Assembly (NCBI GenBank): GCA_964558485.1
Contig: CAZLED010000025.1
Location: forward strand, 1-31,414
Source of the DNA: UMGS1696 sp964558485
GTDB taxonomy: Bacteria; Bacillota; Clostridia; Oscillospirales; CAG-272
Length of the DNA: 31,414 bases
Reading direction: 5' to 3'
Shown: one piece after another, positions 23,448 to 30,654 of the stretch
Numbering within the stretch: the first letter of the stretch is position 1
Layout: the number at the start of each line of letters is the position of its first letter
Program-made: the position numbers and the translations under genes
Notes under the pieces: generated by a model
Seen by the model: the letters and a program-made list of their open reading frames with translations, nothing else
Told to the model about the DNA's origin: nothing
Databases searched by the model: none

Positions 23448-23720
23448 GAAGTCAGAAGTAAAAAGGCAGAAGGCAGAAGTCGGGGTACAGGTTGTACGTT
23501 ATGTTTGTATCCATTTTGGAATACAAAGGAATTGACAACTTGGTCGCAGCCTGTCGTAGACAACGTGCGCTTCACTCTGTACTATACGCAATTGCTGTAC
23601 CAACACCCATGTACCCTACAACTGCTTTGGGGGTATATGGATGTCGCTGTAATAGCAGTCTGGCTGCACGTTGAAGCTTCTTGTTTCTAACGCCCGACAT
23701 CTGGTTTCTATTACCCTTTC
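23447..23720. repeat. Heptad repeat element H4 between cysD and cysN
   Basis: It starts in the last base of the cysD TGA: AGAAGTC, AGAAGTA, AAAAGGC, AGAAGGC, AGAAGTC (23447-23481). It ends in diverged heptads TTCTTGT, TTCTAAC, GCCCGAC, ATCTGGT, TTCTATT near 23684-23718. The inside holds GGGGTACAGGTTGTACG and a hairpin with arms CCATGTACCC and GGGTATATGG (about 23609-23642). The 302-bp cysD-cysN gap contains no credible gene. Confidence 0.75.
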
Positions 23721-23749
23721 CTATATTTCATATTATTGGAGAAAATAAA

Positions 23750-25333
23750 ATGCAAGATAAACAACATATGAATATCGTGGTTGCCGGGCACGTGGACCAC
23801 GGAAAGAGCACCGTCATTGGGCGGCTGCTGGCGGATACCCATTCTCTGCCCGACGGCAAGATCGAACAGATCCGTGCCATGTGCGAACGCAACGCCAAGC
23901 CCTTTGAATATGCCTTCCTGCTGGATGCTCTGAAGGACGAACGGGCCCAGGGGATCACCATCGACACCGCACGCTGCTTCTTTGAGACCGAGCTGCGGAA
24001 GTACATCATCATCGATGCACCCGGCCATATCGAATTCCTGAAAAATATGATCACCGGTGCTTCCAGAGCCGACGCTGCGCTGCTGGTCATCGACGCCAAC
24101 GAAGGGATCTGCGAAAACTCCCGGCGCCATGGCTATATGCTGGAAATGCTGGGCATTCGCCAGATCGCTGTGCTGGTGAACAAGATCGATCTGGTGGACT
24201 GCGACCGGGGCGTGTACGACCGGATCTGCAAGGATTACACCGAGTTTCTCGCCCAGATCGGCATCACACCGGCGGCCTTTATTCCCGTGTCTGCCATGGA
24301 CGGAGACAACATTGCCAACCATTCCCATCGGACACCCTGGTACACCGGCCCCAACGTACTGGAGCAGCTAGACCGGTTCGAAGGTGGTACCCATGACGAC
24401 CACAAGCCCCTGCGGATCCCGGTACAGGACGTGTACAAGTTCACCGAAGGTGGAGACGACCGCCGGATCATTGCCGGTATGTGTGAATCCGGTAAGCTGT
24501 GCGCCGGGGACAATCTGATCTTCTATCCTTCCGGCAAGACCACCACGGTCCACAAGCTGGAAGAATGGTTCATGGACGAAAACTCCGACAGAGCGCCCAC
24601 AGACGTGACCAGCGGCAAATCCTGTGGCTTCACGACGGATACGCAGATCTACGTGCGCCGTGGTGAGATCGCCTGCAAGGTGGGCGAAGAAGCACCCAAG
24701 GTGGGACGTGTGTTCCGGGCCAGTGTGTTCTGGCTGGGCAAGGAGCCCCTGGTCATGAACAAGACCTACACCATCAAATCCTGCACTGCCAAGACCGCCT
24801 GCAAGGTGACCGCCATCCATTCGGTACTGGATGCATCGAATCTGACCAAGGACACCGGTGCCACGGAAGCCGGAAAGCACGCCATCGCCGACTGCACCTT
24901 CACCTGCGAAAGAGACATTGCCTTTGACGTGAACACTGCTCTGCCGGCTACGGGACGGTTCGTGCTGGTGGATGGCTACGAGATCGCCGGTGGTGGGATC
25001 ATCAAGGAAGCCATGGCAGGAGACGGCATTTCCAACCGGAACCGCAACGCCATCACCGCCAAGGAACGGGTACGCTTCCTGGGTCAGGAACCGCTGGTGG
25101 TAAGCTGCCCCAACGGAGACTATGCCCATATGCTGGAACGTGCGCTGTTCGACGAGGACCGTAAACCCTACTATGCCGGAGAAGTGACCGATGCGGTACG
25201 GGATGCACTGCGTGCCGCCGGTCTGATCGTACTGGTAACAGGAGACGCCGGGGAAGCCGCCGACTACACCGTCACCGGGGACATCGAGAAGGACATCACG
25301 GAGATCCTGATCCGCACGAAGGCAGAACTGTAA
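23750..25333 (+). CDS. cysN: Sulfate adenylyltransferase GTPase subunit CysN with decayed APS-kinase tail
   Basis: A 527-residue protein. Residues about 1-415 are the translation-factor-like GTPase that drives APS formation with CysD: G-H-V-D-H-G-K-S, switch R-A-Q-G-I-T-I-D, D-A-P-G-H, N-K-I-D and the later beta-barrel domains. The last 100 residues follow the outline of APS kinase (I-T-A-K-E-R...G-Q-E-P-L-V-V, L-E-R-A-L-F, A-G-L-I-V-L-V-T). The P-loop is replaced by S-C-P-N-G-D-Y-A-H and the D-G-D motif is gone, so this looks like a CysNC fusion whose kinase part has decayed and shortened. The start at 23750 follows TTGGAG with 9-nt spacing; an earlier in-frame ATG at 23681 lies in element H4 and is rejected. 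Confidence 0.92.
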   Translation: MQDKQHMNIVVAGHVDHGKSTVIGRLLADTHSLPDGKIEQIRAMCERNAKPFEYAFLLDALKDERAQGITIDTARCFFETELRKYIIIDAPGHIEFLKNMITGASRADAALLVIDANEGICENSRRHGYMLEMLGIRQIAVLVNKIDLVDCDRGVYDRICKDYTEFLAQIGITPAAFIPVSAMDGDNIANHSHRTPWYTGPNVLEQLDRFEGGTHDDHKPLRIPVQDVYKFTEGGDDRRIIAGMCESGKLCAGDNLIFYPSGKTTTVHKLEEWFMDENSDRAPTDVTSGKSCGFTTDTQIYVRRGEIACKVGEEAPKVGRVFRASVFWLGKEPLVMNKTYTIKSCTAKTACKVTAIHSVLDASNLTKDTGATEAGKHAIADCTFTCERDIAFDVNTALPATGRFVLVDGYEIAGGGIIKEAMAGDGISNRNRNAITAKERVRFLGQEPLVVSCPNGDYAHMLERALFDEDRKPYYAGEVTDAVRDALRAAGLIVLVTGDAGEAADYTVTGDIEKDITEILIRTKAEL

Positions 25334-25450
25334 GGGGAAGCAAGAAGTTATAGGTCGGAAATTAGAAATATCCAAGATGGACACAAACCGTACATACAGT
25401 CTATACCCGATTTCGTATACCCAACTTGTTGTGGCATCTGATTTCCGAAT
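25331..25450. repeat. Heptad repeat element H5 after cysN
   Basis: Starting at the cysN TAA, diverged heptads follow (AGAAGTT, ATAGGTC, GGAAATT, AGAAATA, about 25345-25372). A core with ACAAACCGTACATACAG and CTTGTTGTGGC matches parts of the H2/H6 core. Closing heptads ATCTGAT, TTCCGAA lie near 25436-25450. This is the most decayed copy and lies directly before the antitoxin promoter. Confidence 0.65.
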
Positions 25451-25456
25451 TTTCTC

Positions 25457-25485
25457 TTGACAACGGATAAAAGGTGTGCTATAAT
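25457..25485 (+). promoter_or_regulatory. Promoter of the antisense RNA (antitoxin)
   Basis: Perfect consensus: TTGACA (25457-25462), 17-bp spacer, TATAAT (25480-25485) with extended TGC. No plus-strand gene follows; the transcript runs into the 3' end of the minus-strand toxin-like gene. Confidence 0.9.
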
Positions 25486-25516
25486 AACGATAGAGGGAAG
25501 CAGTTGCTCCCCTCTA
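25486..25516 (-). terminator. Likely 3' end of the toxin mRNA
   Basis: On the minus strand the TAGAGGG/CCCTCTA stem, extended by an AGCA/TGCT inner stem, is followed by TCGTTATTA, a weak T-rich tail. It lies 38 bp past the toxin stop codon and doubles as the 5' hairpin of the antisense RNA. Confidence 0.55.
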
Positions 25517-25642
25517 CCGGCAACCTCGACATAGCGGCTGCCACGGAATTCTATTATTTTGATTTTACATGCAAGGACAATTCAATGTCCAGTTCATGTA
25601 CGTGAGCCGATCTGGTGCGAGCAGACGGCTCACTTTCTTTTG
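25491..25642 (+). ncRNA. Probable antisense RNA antitoxin (RatA-like arrangement)
   Basis: A transcript of about 150 nt is predicted. It starts near 25491, just after a consensus promoter, with a 5' hairpin (TAGAGGG 25491-25497, CCCTCTA 25510-25516). It ends at a terminator with arms GTGAGCCG (25602-25609) and CGGCTCAC (25626-25633) followed by TTTCTTTTGTCTT. It overlaps the last 89 nt of the toxin-like ORF (25554-25748) and all of its 3' untranslated region on the opposite strand. This convergent layout, with the terminator inside the toxin coding region, is that of the known TxpA/RatA type I systems. Function as antitoxin is inferred. Confidence 0.7.
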
Positions 25643-25748
25643 TCTTATGACTGCGAATGACCTTCCATAGCTTGTATCCGTAGAAAAGTGCGAGCATAGC
25701 TAAGCTCAGGATTTCGAGTATGCATAGTACAACAGAATAAGTTTCCAT
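25554..25748 (-). CDS. Small hydrophobic protein, probable type I toxin
   Basis: A 64-residue protein: a short N-terminus (M-E-T-Y), one membrane segment (about 5-28, S-V-V-L-C-I-L-E-I-L-S-L-A-M-L-A-L-F), then a basic, polar tail (K-L-W-K-V-I-R-S-H-K-T-K...). This matches the build of TxpA/BsrG-type membrane toxins, often annotated as holin-like toxins in Firmicutes, but with a longer tail than the usual 30-50 residues. AAGGAGG lies 7 nt before the ATG. The SD can be masked by the CTTCTCC and TTCCTGA stretches just upstream. The leader is long (about 150 nt) and structured, with a consensus promoter at 25903-25931. The antisense promoter and terminator opposite its 3' end support a type I toxin-antitoxin pair. 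The upstream TTG-type extension is rejected because it lies ahead of the SD. Confidence 0.68.
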   Translation of the reverse strand: METYSVVLCILEILSLAMLALFYGYKLWKVIRSHKTKESEPSARTRSAHVHELDIELSLHVKSK

Positions 25749-25902
25749 TTCAAAACCTCCTTCCTCAGGAAAGTCCCGCAAAAGGAGAAGCGTTGAAACG
25801 TACCGTGCACAGTACACCTTCTACCACCTTTCCCCATGCGAGCATAGGGTCGATAATGGAATCGCCGTGGCAGATCGTTTTTTATGTGTTGGTCACATGG
25901 AC

Positions 25903-25931
25903 ATTATAGCATATTTGGTCGAACGTGTCAA
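25903..25931 (-). promoter_or_regulatory. Promoter of the toxin gene
   Basis: Perfect consensus on the minus strand: TTGACA (complement of 25926-25931), 17-bp spacer, TATAAT (complement of 25903-25908) with extended TGC. It gives a leader of about 150 nt. The leader contains CTGCCACGG, complementary to CCGTGGCAG near the mRNA 3' end, a CCCATGCGAGCATAGGG hairpin and a near-perfect palindrome at 25800-25815. Confidence 0.9.
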
Positions 25932-25950
25932 GAAAAAATGTATGGAATCA

Positions 25951-26003
25951 AAAGGCAGAGACAGGCTCTACTGGTCATACAGTGGGAGCGCATCTCTGCC
26001 TTT
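25951..26003 (-). terminator. Terminator of the HTH beta-solenoid gene
   Basis: AAAGGCAGAGA (25951-25961) pairs with TCTCTGCCTTT (25993-26003). Runs of T follow on both strands (TTTT on the minus side, six Ts on the plus side), so it can act in both directions. It directly follows the stop codon at 26009. Confidence 0.85.
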
Positions 26004-26008
26004 TTTGT

Positions 26009-27025
26009 TTATAGGTCTATGTTTATATTTCCATCTTCGTCTACGTCTATCTTTACATCCACGTCTACGTTTACATCTACATCTATATCATCCAGATCAT
26101 CCAAATCTTCGTCCATATCATCGTCTTCGTCTACATCGCCGTTGATGTCCCCTTCCACGTGGCAGCTGCTGCAGTCTACGTCCCCGTTGATGTCCCCTTC
26201 TACCACCAGGGAGCCACAGTCCACGTCGCCGTAAATATCGCCTTCCACACGCAGAGAGCCGCTGTCCACGTCGCCGTTGATGTCTCCTTCTACGGCCAGT
26301 GGACCGCAGTCTACATCCCCGCCGATGTCCCCCTGTACCGTCACGGTGCCGCCGTCTCTTGCGGTCACGTCTCCGTCTATGCTGCCGTTGATGGTCAGGT
26401 CATGGTCGGTGGTCACGTCTCCGCCAATGTCGCCTTCGATGGTGCAGGTGCCGGACAGGACCACGTCCCCTTCGATATTGCCACGGATCTGGCTGCCACC
26501 GGATGCGGTCACATCTCCTTCTACGCCACCTTGTATGAACGTGCCGCCGGATGTTACTACCTCTCCGGTCACGTTGCCGCCCACCTGCAGCCCACCGGAA
26601 ACAGTCGCATCGCCGTTTACATCTCCACGTACCTGGGCAGACACAAAAGCCGTCAGGTCACGACAGCTGCCTTCTACGACCAAAATGAGCTGGGAGCGCA
26701 GATCGGTGGGAAGCTCGGTCAGCCGCTGGCCGTTTTTCTCCAGCACCACGGTGTAGTCGCATCCATCCTCCAGTGCTGCCCAAAGTGGCTGGTTTTCCAC
26801 AGGATGTGTTTGCGGTGTATCGATGCCCAAGAGATGGTCCACGGATACGCCAAAGATCTCTGCCAATGCCGGCAGGGTCAGGATGTCGGGCAGCGTATCG
26901 CCTCGTTCCCATTGGGAGATGGCCTGGTGGGAAACGTGGAGCCGGTCGGCAAGCTCGCTTTGTGTCCATCCGGCCGCCTTTCGCAGGGTCGTTAAGTTCT
27001 GGCTGATCGTCATTTTGTCAGTCAT
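26009..27025 (-). CDS. XRE-type HTH regulator fused to a beta-solenoid and acidic tail
   Basis: A 338-residue protein. Residues about 8-64 are an XRE/Cro helix-turn-helix (W-T-Q-S-E-L-A-D-R-L then S-H-Q-A-I-S-Q-W-E-R-G). A linker follows, and from about 115 to 298 there are short hydrophobic-Gly-Asp repeats of the polymer-forming bactofilin/beta-solenoid kind. The last four are nearly identical 15-residue units (V-E-G-D-I-N-G-D-V-D-x-x-x-x-x), visible as 45-bp repeats in the DNA. The final 40 residues are almost only Asp, Val, Ile and Glu with strict alternation (D-V-D-V-N-V-D-V-D-V). No membrane segment or signal is seen, so it is cytoplasmic. A DNA-bound filament or Ca-binding scaffold is possible; function unknown. 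The ATG at 27025 follows AAAGGA and a consensus promoter. Confidence 0.82.
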   Translation of the reverse strand: MTDKMTISQNLTTLRKAAGWTQSELADRLHVSHQAISQWERGDTLPDILTLPALAEIFGVSVDHLLGIDTPQTHPVENQPLWAALEDGCDYTVVLEKNGQRLTELPTDLRSQLILVVEGSCRDLTAFVSAQVRGDVNGDATVSGGLQVGGNVTGEVVTSGGTFIQGGVEGDVTASGGSQIRGNIEGDVVLSGTCTIEGDIGGDVTTDHDLTINGSIDGDVTARDGGTVTVQGDIGGDVDCGPLAVEGDINGDVDSGSLRVEGDIYGDVDCGSLVVEGDINGDVDCSSCHVEGDINGDVDEDDDMDEDLDDLDDIDVDVNVDVDVKIDVDEDGNINIDL

Positions 27026-27063
27026 GATCGTATATCCTTTCTCTCTGGATCTGGGTTATCTAC

Positions 27064-27092
27064 AGTGTACCAGAACAAGTGAGATTTGTCAA
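27064..27092 (-). promoter_or_regulatory. Promoter of the HTH beta-solenoid gene
   Basis: On the minus strand: TTGACA (complement of 27087-27092), 17-bp spacer, TACACT (complement of 27064-27069), about 38 bp before the start codon. Confidence 0.85.
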
Positions 27093-27154
27093 TAAAGCAG
27101 GTATTGCAAAAGAAAAAAAGACAAATGCAAGTAACGCTTGCAATGGCTGCAGCG

Positions 27155-27343
27155 AGGTCAGAAGTCTGAGGTCAGAGGTCAGATGGCAGAGGTCAGATGG
27201 CAACGAAAATGGGTGCAGGTCGTATGTATGGCTTGTACCCCCATACTTGTTGTGGCATTTTTATATTGGTTTGGATATGGGATCGGTTTGGTTACCCGTG
27301 GTGACTTCTGACTTCTGACTTCTTATTTCTTATTTCTGACTTA
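27155..27343. repeat. Heptad repeat element H6, inverted copy of the H2 core
   Basis: The left array has seven heptads: AGGTCAG, AAGTCTG, AGGTCAG, AGGTCAG, ATGGCAG, AGGTCAG, ATGGCAA (27155-27203). The right array is ACTTCTG, ACTTCTG, ACTTCTT, ATTTCTT, ATTTCTG (from 27304). Between them ATGGGTGCAGGTCGTATGTA, TTATATTGGTTT and TTTGGTTACCC are the reverse complement of blocks in H2. It lies between two divergent promoters, the only copy not placed at a stop codon. Confidence 0.88.
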
Positions 27344-27359
27344 TAAAAAAAATCTCCTC

Positions 27360-27388
27360 TTGACAAATCCGTGAAAATCCTGTATCAT
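27360..27388 (+). promoter_or_regulatory. uxaC promoter
   Basis: TTGACA (27360-27365), 17-bp spacer, TATCAT (27383-27388), about 50 bp before the uxaC ATG. It starts right after the closing heptads of element H6. Confidence 0.85.
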
Positions 27389-27440
27389 ATGGGTATATCG
27401 TAAAATACCAAAATTCTGCCTGTATGCTGGAGGATGCTTT

Positions 27441-28859
27441 ATGAAACAATTTATGGGTAAGAACTTTCTTTTGACCAATGAAACGGCGAAGATCCTGTAT
27501 CACACCTATGCCGCTGAGCTGCCCATCATCGATTACCACTGCCACGTGAGCCCCAAGGAAATTGCGGAGAACAAACAGTTCAATAACATCACAGAGCTGT
27601 GGCTGGGCGGTGACCACTACAAATGGCGTGCTATGCGTTCCGCTGGGATCGCTGAGAAATATATCACCGGTGACGCTTCCGATTACGAAAAGTTCAAGGC
27701 GTATGCATCCATCATGCCCTCGCTGATCGGCAATCCCCTGTACCACTGGACCCACCTGGAGCTGCGCCGGTACTTCCACTGCGACCTGATCCTGTGTCCC
27801 GAATCCTGTGACGAGATCTGGAAGCTGACCTCGGAGATGCTGGCTCGTCCCGATATGCGTGTGCGGAGCCTGATTGAGAAATCCCACGTGGATCTGCTTT
27901 GCACCACCGATGACCCGGCGGATTCCCTGGAATATCACAAGCTTCTGGCAGCCGACCACAGCTTTGCCACCAAGGTGCTGCCTGCCTGGAGACCGGACAA
28001 GTGCTTCAATATCAACAAGCCGGGCCTGCGTGCCTACTACGACAAGCTGGGGGATGCGGCCGGTGTGGAGATCACGGACGTGGAGAGCCTGCAGGAAGCG
28101 CTGCGTCGCCGGATCGATTTCTTTGATTCTATGGGCTGCCGCACTGCCGACCACGGCCTGGACGAATATCCCATGTTTGTGAAGCCGGATCCGTACCATG
28201 TGCAGGAAGCCATGAACGTGGCACTGTCCAGCGATGGGAAGGACGTGACGCCGGAGATGCTGTCCGTGTTCAAGAGCGGTATGCTGACCTTCTTAGCAGC
28301 GGAATACGCCAAGCGTGGCTGGGTGATGCAGTTCCATATGGGCGTGTACCGGAACGCCAACAGTCCCATGTACGACAAGCTGGGTCCCGACACCGGCTTT
28401 GACACCATCGGCAGCTTCGACAGCACTTCGATCATCGAGCTGCTAAACAATATGGAATCCAGAAATGCACTGCCCCGGACGATCCTGTACGGCATTGACC
28501 CCACACAGAACGCCGCCATCGGTGCCATGCTGGGTTGCTTCCAGACCGCAGGAGACGGATACCCGAAGGTGATGCAGGGCTCGGCCTGGTGGTTCAACGA
28601 CACCATCGATGGGATGCGGACCCAGATGTGCCAGCTTGCCAATCTTTCGGTATTTGGGAAATTCCTTGGTATGCTGACAGACAGCCGTTCGTTCACGTCC
28701 TATCCTCGCCACGAATACTTCCGTCGGATCCTGTGCGACCAGATCGGCCGTTGGGTCGAAGGCGGTCTGTACCCCTTCGACATGGAGGAGCTGGGTCAAA
28801 TGATCTGCGACATCTGCTACAACAACACAAAGAATTTCTTCCGGTTTCAGGTGAAGTAA
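27441..28859 (+). CDS. uxaC: Glucuronate (uronate) isomerase
   Basis: A 472-residue amidohydrolase-fold isomerase, normal length for UxaC, converting D-glucuronate to D-fructuronate and D-galacturonate to D-tagaturonate in hexuronate breakdown. Family marks include the N-terminal I-I-D-Y-H-C-H-V metal motif, R-R-Y-F, C-T-T-D-D-P-A-D-S-L, W-V-M-Q-F-H-M-G, and the C-terminal G-K-F-L-G-M-L-T-D-S-R-S-F-T-S-Y-P-R-H-E-Y-F-R with the last metal Asp. CTGGAGGA precedes the ATG. It stands alone with its own promoter; the usual partners (uxuA, uxaB, kdgK) are not in the window. Its TAA is the first base group of palindromic element C. Confidence 0.96.
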   Translation: MKQFMGKNFLLTNETAKILYHTYAAELPIIDYHCHVSPKEIAENKQFNNITELWLGGDHYKWRAMRSAGIAEKYITGDASDYEKFKAYASIMPSLIGNPLYHWTHLELRRYFHCDLILCPESCDEIWKLTSEMLARPDMRVRSLIEKSHVDLLCTTDDPADSLEYHKLLAADHSFATKVLPAWRPDKCFNINKPGLRAYYDKLGDAAGVEITDVESLQEALRRRIDFFDSMGCRTADHGLDEYPMFVKPDPYHVQEAMNVALSSDGKDVTPEMLSVFKSGMLTFLAAEYAKRGWVMQFHMGVYRNANSPMYDKLGPDTGFDTIGSFDSTSIIELLNNMESRNALPRTILYGIDPTQNAAIGAMLGCFQTAGDGYPKVMQGSAWWFNDTIDGMRTQMCQLANLSVFGKFLGMLTDSRSFTSYPRHEYFRRILCDQIGRWVEGGLYPFDMEELGQMICDICYNNTKNFFRFQVK

Positions 28860-29203
28860 GGGGAAAGGGCGTATCCCTTTACCGAACCCTTTGCAAGGGT
28901 CGCACATTTTTCCAACTGCATGGGGGCTTTCCCAATCATTTGTTTTTCAACTTACGTTGGGCTGACACCAATGGGATCTTCCCATTGTCCTTGTTTGTGT
29001 TTTGTATTGGCACATAGTGCCCAGCGCATAGCGCACGGACGTGTTGTTTTTCCGTGAACATCGGAAAATAACACGTCCATACGCCGTACGCCAGTTGAGA
29101 AAACCCGTGGGCAAATGGCGTAATTCCATGTCAACCAGCCCAAATGCAGTTTGAAATCCCACGAGGGGCTTGGCTGCAAGGGAAGTCGTCCTACATCCCT
29201 TAC
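28856..29203. repeat. Palindromic element C
   Basis: A 348-bp element with termini GTAAGGG (28856-28862) and CCCTTAC (29197-29203). Just inside the left end are the hairpins AAAGGG-CGTAT-CCCTTT (28864-28880) and ACCCTT-TGC-AAGGGT (28886-28900), which can end uxaC transcription. Inside the right end is AAGGGA/TCCCTT (29178-29201). The centre is a strong palindrome with arms GGACGTGTT (29037-29045) and AACACGTCC (29070-29078). Between are arms with TTTTCAACT, TTGGGCTG and CCAATGGGAT-type blocks shared with element B. It fills the uxaC-MATE gap. Confidence 0.85.
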
Positions 29204-29238
29204 CTCTTGCCCCAAATTTTCTTGGAGAAAAATCACTC

Positions 29239-30654
29239 ATGACTAAATCTTTTCGGCAAAAATATATCGGCGACCGGGCATTCTATCGGATGGTCATCGC
29301 CATTGCGATCCCACTGGTCATCCAACAGGGGATCACTTCTTTTGTTACGCTTCTGGATAATTTAATGGTCGGCGCACTTGGCGAGGAACCGCTGTCCGGC
29401 GTGTCCATCGTCAACCAGCTGGTCAACGTGTACAACCTGACCATCTTCGGCGGACTGTCCGGTGCGTCCATTTTCGGTGCCCAATTCTACGGCGTCGGCG
29501 ACTGGAAGGGAATGCGGGACACCTTCCGGTTCCGGATGCTCTTCAGCGTGCTGGTCACGGCGTTGGCCATCGGCGTCTTCCTGACCTTTGGAGAACCTTT
29601 GTGCCTGCTGTTTTTGGAAAACGAAAACAACACCGCCGAAGCCATCCAGGCTACCCTGGGCTATGCCATGGACTATCTGCACGTGGCGGTGTGGGGACTG
29701 ATCCCATTCCTCTTTTCTCAGGTGTACGTAAATCTGCTCCGAGAGACCGGCGAGACCGTGCATCCCATGATCGCTTCGGTCATTGCCATTCTGACAAACC
29801 TGGTGCTGAACTATATGCTGATCTATGGGAAATGCGGATTCCCGGAGATGGGTGTGGCAGGTGCTGCGCTGGCAACGGTGATCGCACGTGTTCTGGAAGC
29901 CGTATATGTTGTGGTCTACACCCATATTCAGCACGCAAAATTCCCCTATATCGAGAAAGCCTATCGTTCGCTGAAGATCCCGGCAGACCTGTGTCGGCGC
30001 ATCATCATCACGGGCACGCCGCTGATGTTCAACGAGCTGCTGTGGTCCCTGGGCATGACGGTGATCAGCGGAAACTACGCTTGTCGGGGACTGGACGTGG
30101 TAGCTGCCACTAACATTGCCACCACCGCCTGGAACCTGTTTTCGATCATCATGATGGCCATGGGCTCGGTGGTTGCCATCATGGTCGGGCAGCAGCTTGG
30201 CGCCGGAAATATCGAAGGTGCAAAGGACGTAGACAACAAGCTGATCTTTGTGACCGAGGTGGTGCACGTTGCCATTGGGATCCTGCTGATCCTGACGGCG
30301 CACCTGGTACCGATGCTGTACGAGGTCAGCGAAAACACAAGAGATATGGCAGCCATGATGCTCCGGATACAAGGGGTAGTGCTGCCGGTGCATTCGTACG
30401 TCCACGTGGCGTATTTCACGATCCGTTCCGGTGGGAAGACGGTGATCACGTTCCTGTTCGACTGCTTTTACACCTGGTGCGTGCCGGTGCTGGTGTCGTA
30501 CATCGTGTGCCGCCTGACGACCCTGCCGATCTTAGCCTGCTACGCCATCGTGCAAGCCATGGATCTGGTGAAGATGTCCATAGCGATCCCCATGCTCCGC
30601 TCCGGCTTCTGGGCGAAAAACGTCATTGGGGAAACAAAGGAAAGTCAGAAATAA
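29239..30654 (+). CDS. MATE-family multidrug/organic-cation exporter
   Basis: A 471-residue inner-membrane transporter with about 12 hydrophobic segments, the MATE/NorM layout. The first half has I-A-I-P-L-V-I-Q-Q-G-I-T-S-F-V-T-L-L-D-N and G-A-L-G-E-E-P-L-S-G-V-S; the second half repeats the fold, with G-T-P-L-M-F-N-E-L-L-W-S-L-G and I-M-V-G-Q-Q-L-G-A-G. MATE proteins export drugs or metabolites using a sodium or proton gradient. The ATG at 29239 follows TTGGAG at 11 nt; a longer frame from 29170 begins in element C and is rejected. The last residues (E-S-Q-K) and TAA lie in heptad element H7. The substrate is unknown. Confidence 0.93.
   Translation: MTKSFRQKYIGDRAFYRMVIAIAIPLVIQQGITSFVTLLDNLMVGALGEEPLSGVSIVNQLVNVYNLTIFGGLSGASIFGAQFYGVGDWKGMRDTFRFRMLFSVLVTALAIGVFLTFGEPLCLLFLENENNTAEAIQATLGYAMDYLHVAVWGLIPFLFSQVYVNLLRETGETVHPMIASVIAILTNLVLNYMLIYGKCGFPEMGVAGAALATVIARVLEAVYVVVYTHIQHAKFPYIEKAYRSLKIPADLCRRIIITGTPLMFNELLWSLGMTVISGNYACRGLDVVAATNIATTAWNLFSIIMMAMGSVVAIMVGQQLGAGNIEGAKDVDNKLIFVTEVVHVAIGILLILTAHLVPMLYEVSENTRDMAAMMLRIQGVVLPVHSYVHVAYFTIRSGGKTVITFLFDCFYTWCVPVLVSYIVCRLTTLPILACYAIVQAMDLVKMSIAIPMLRSGFWAKNVIGETKESQK

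Noticed and set aside
23532..23560. TTGACA in element H4 as a cysN promoter
   Set aside because: No -10 box at a suitable distance; the hexamer is probably incidental.
25867..26995. Plus-strand open frames rich in Tyr, Pro or Ser opposite the HTH gene
   Set aside because: Their low-complexity character is the complement of the Asp/Gly/Val repeats of the real minus-strand gene.
27155..27203. Heptad arrays as a CRISPR
   Set aside because: The units are 7 bp with no spacers; no cas gene is present.
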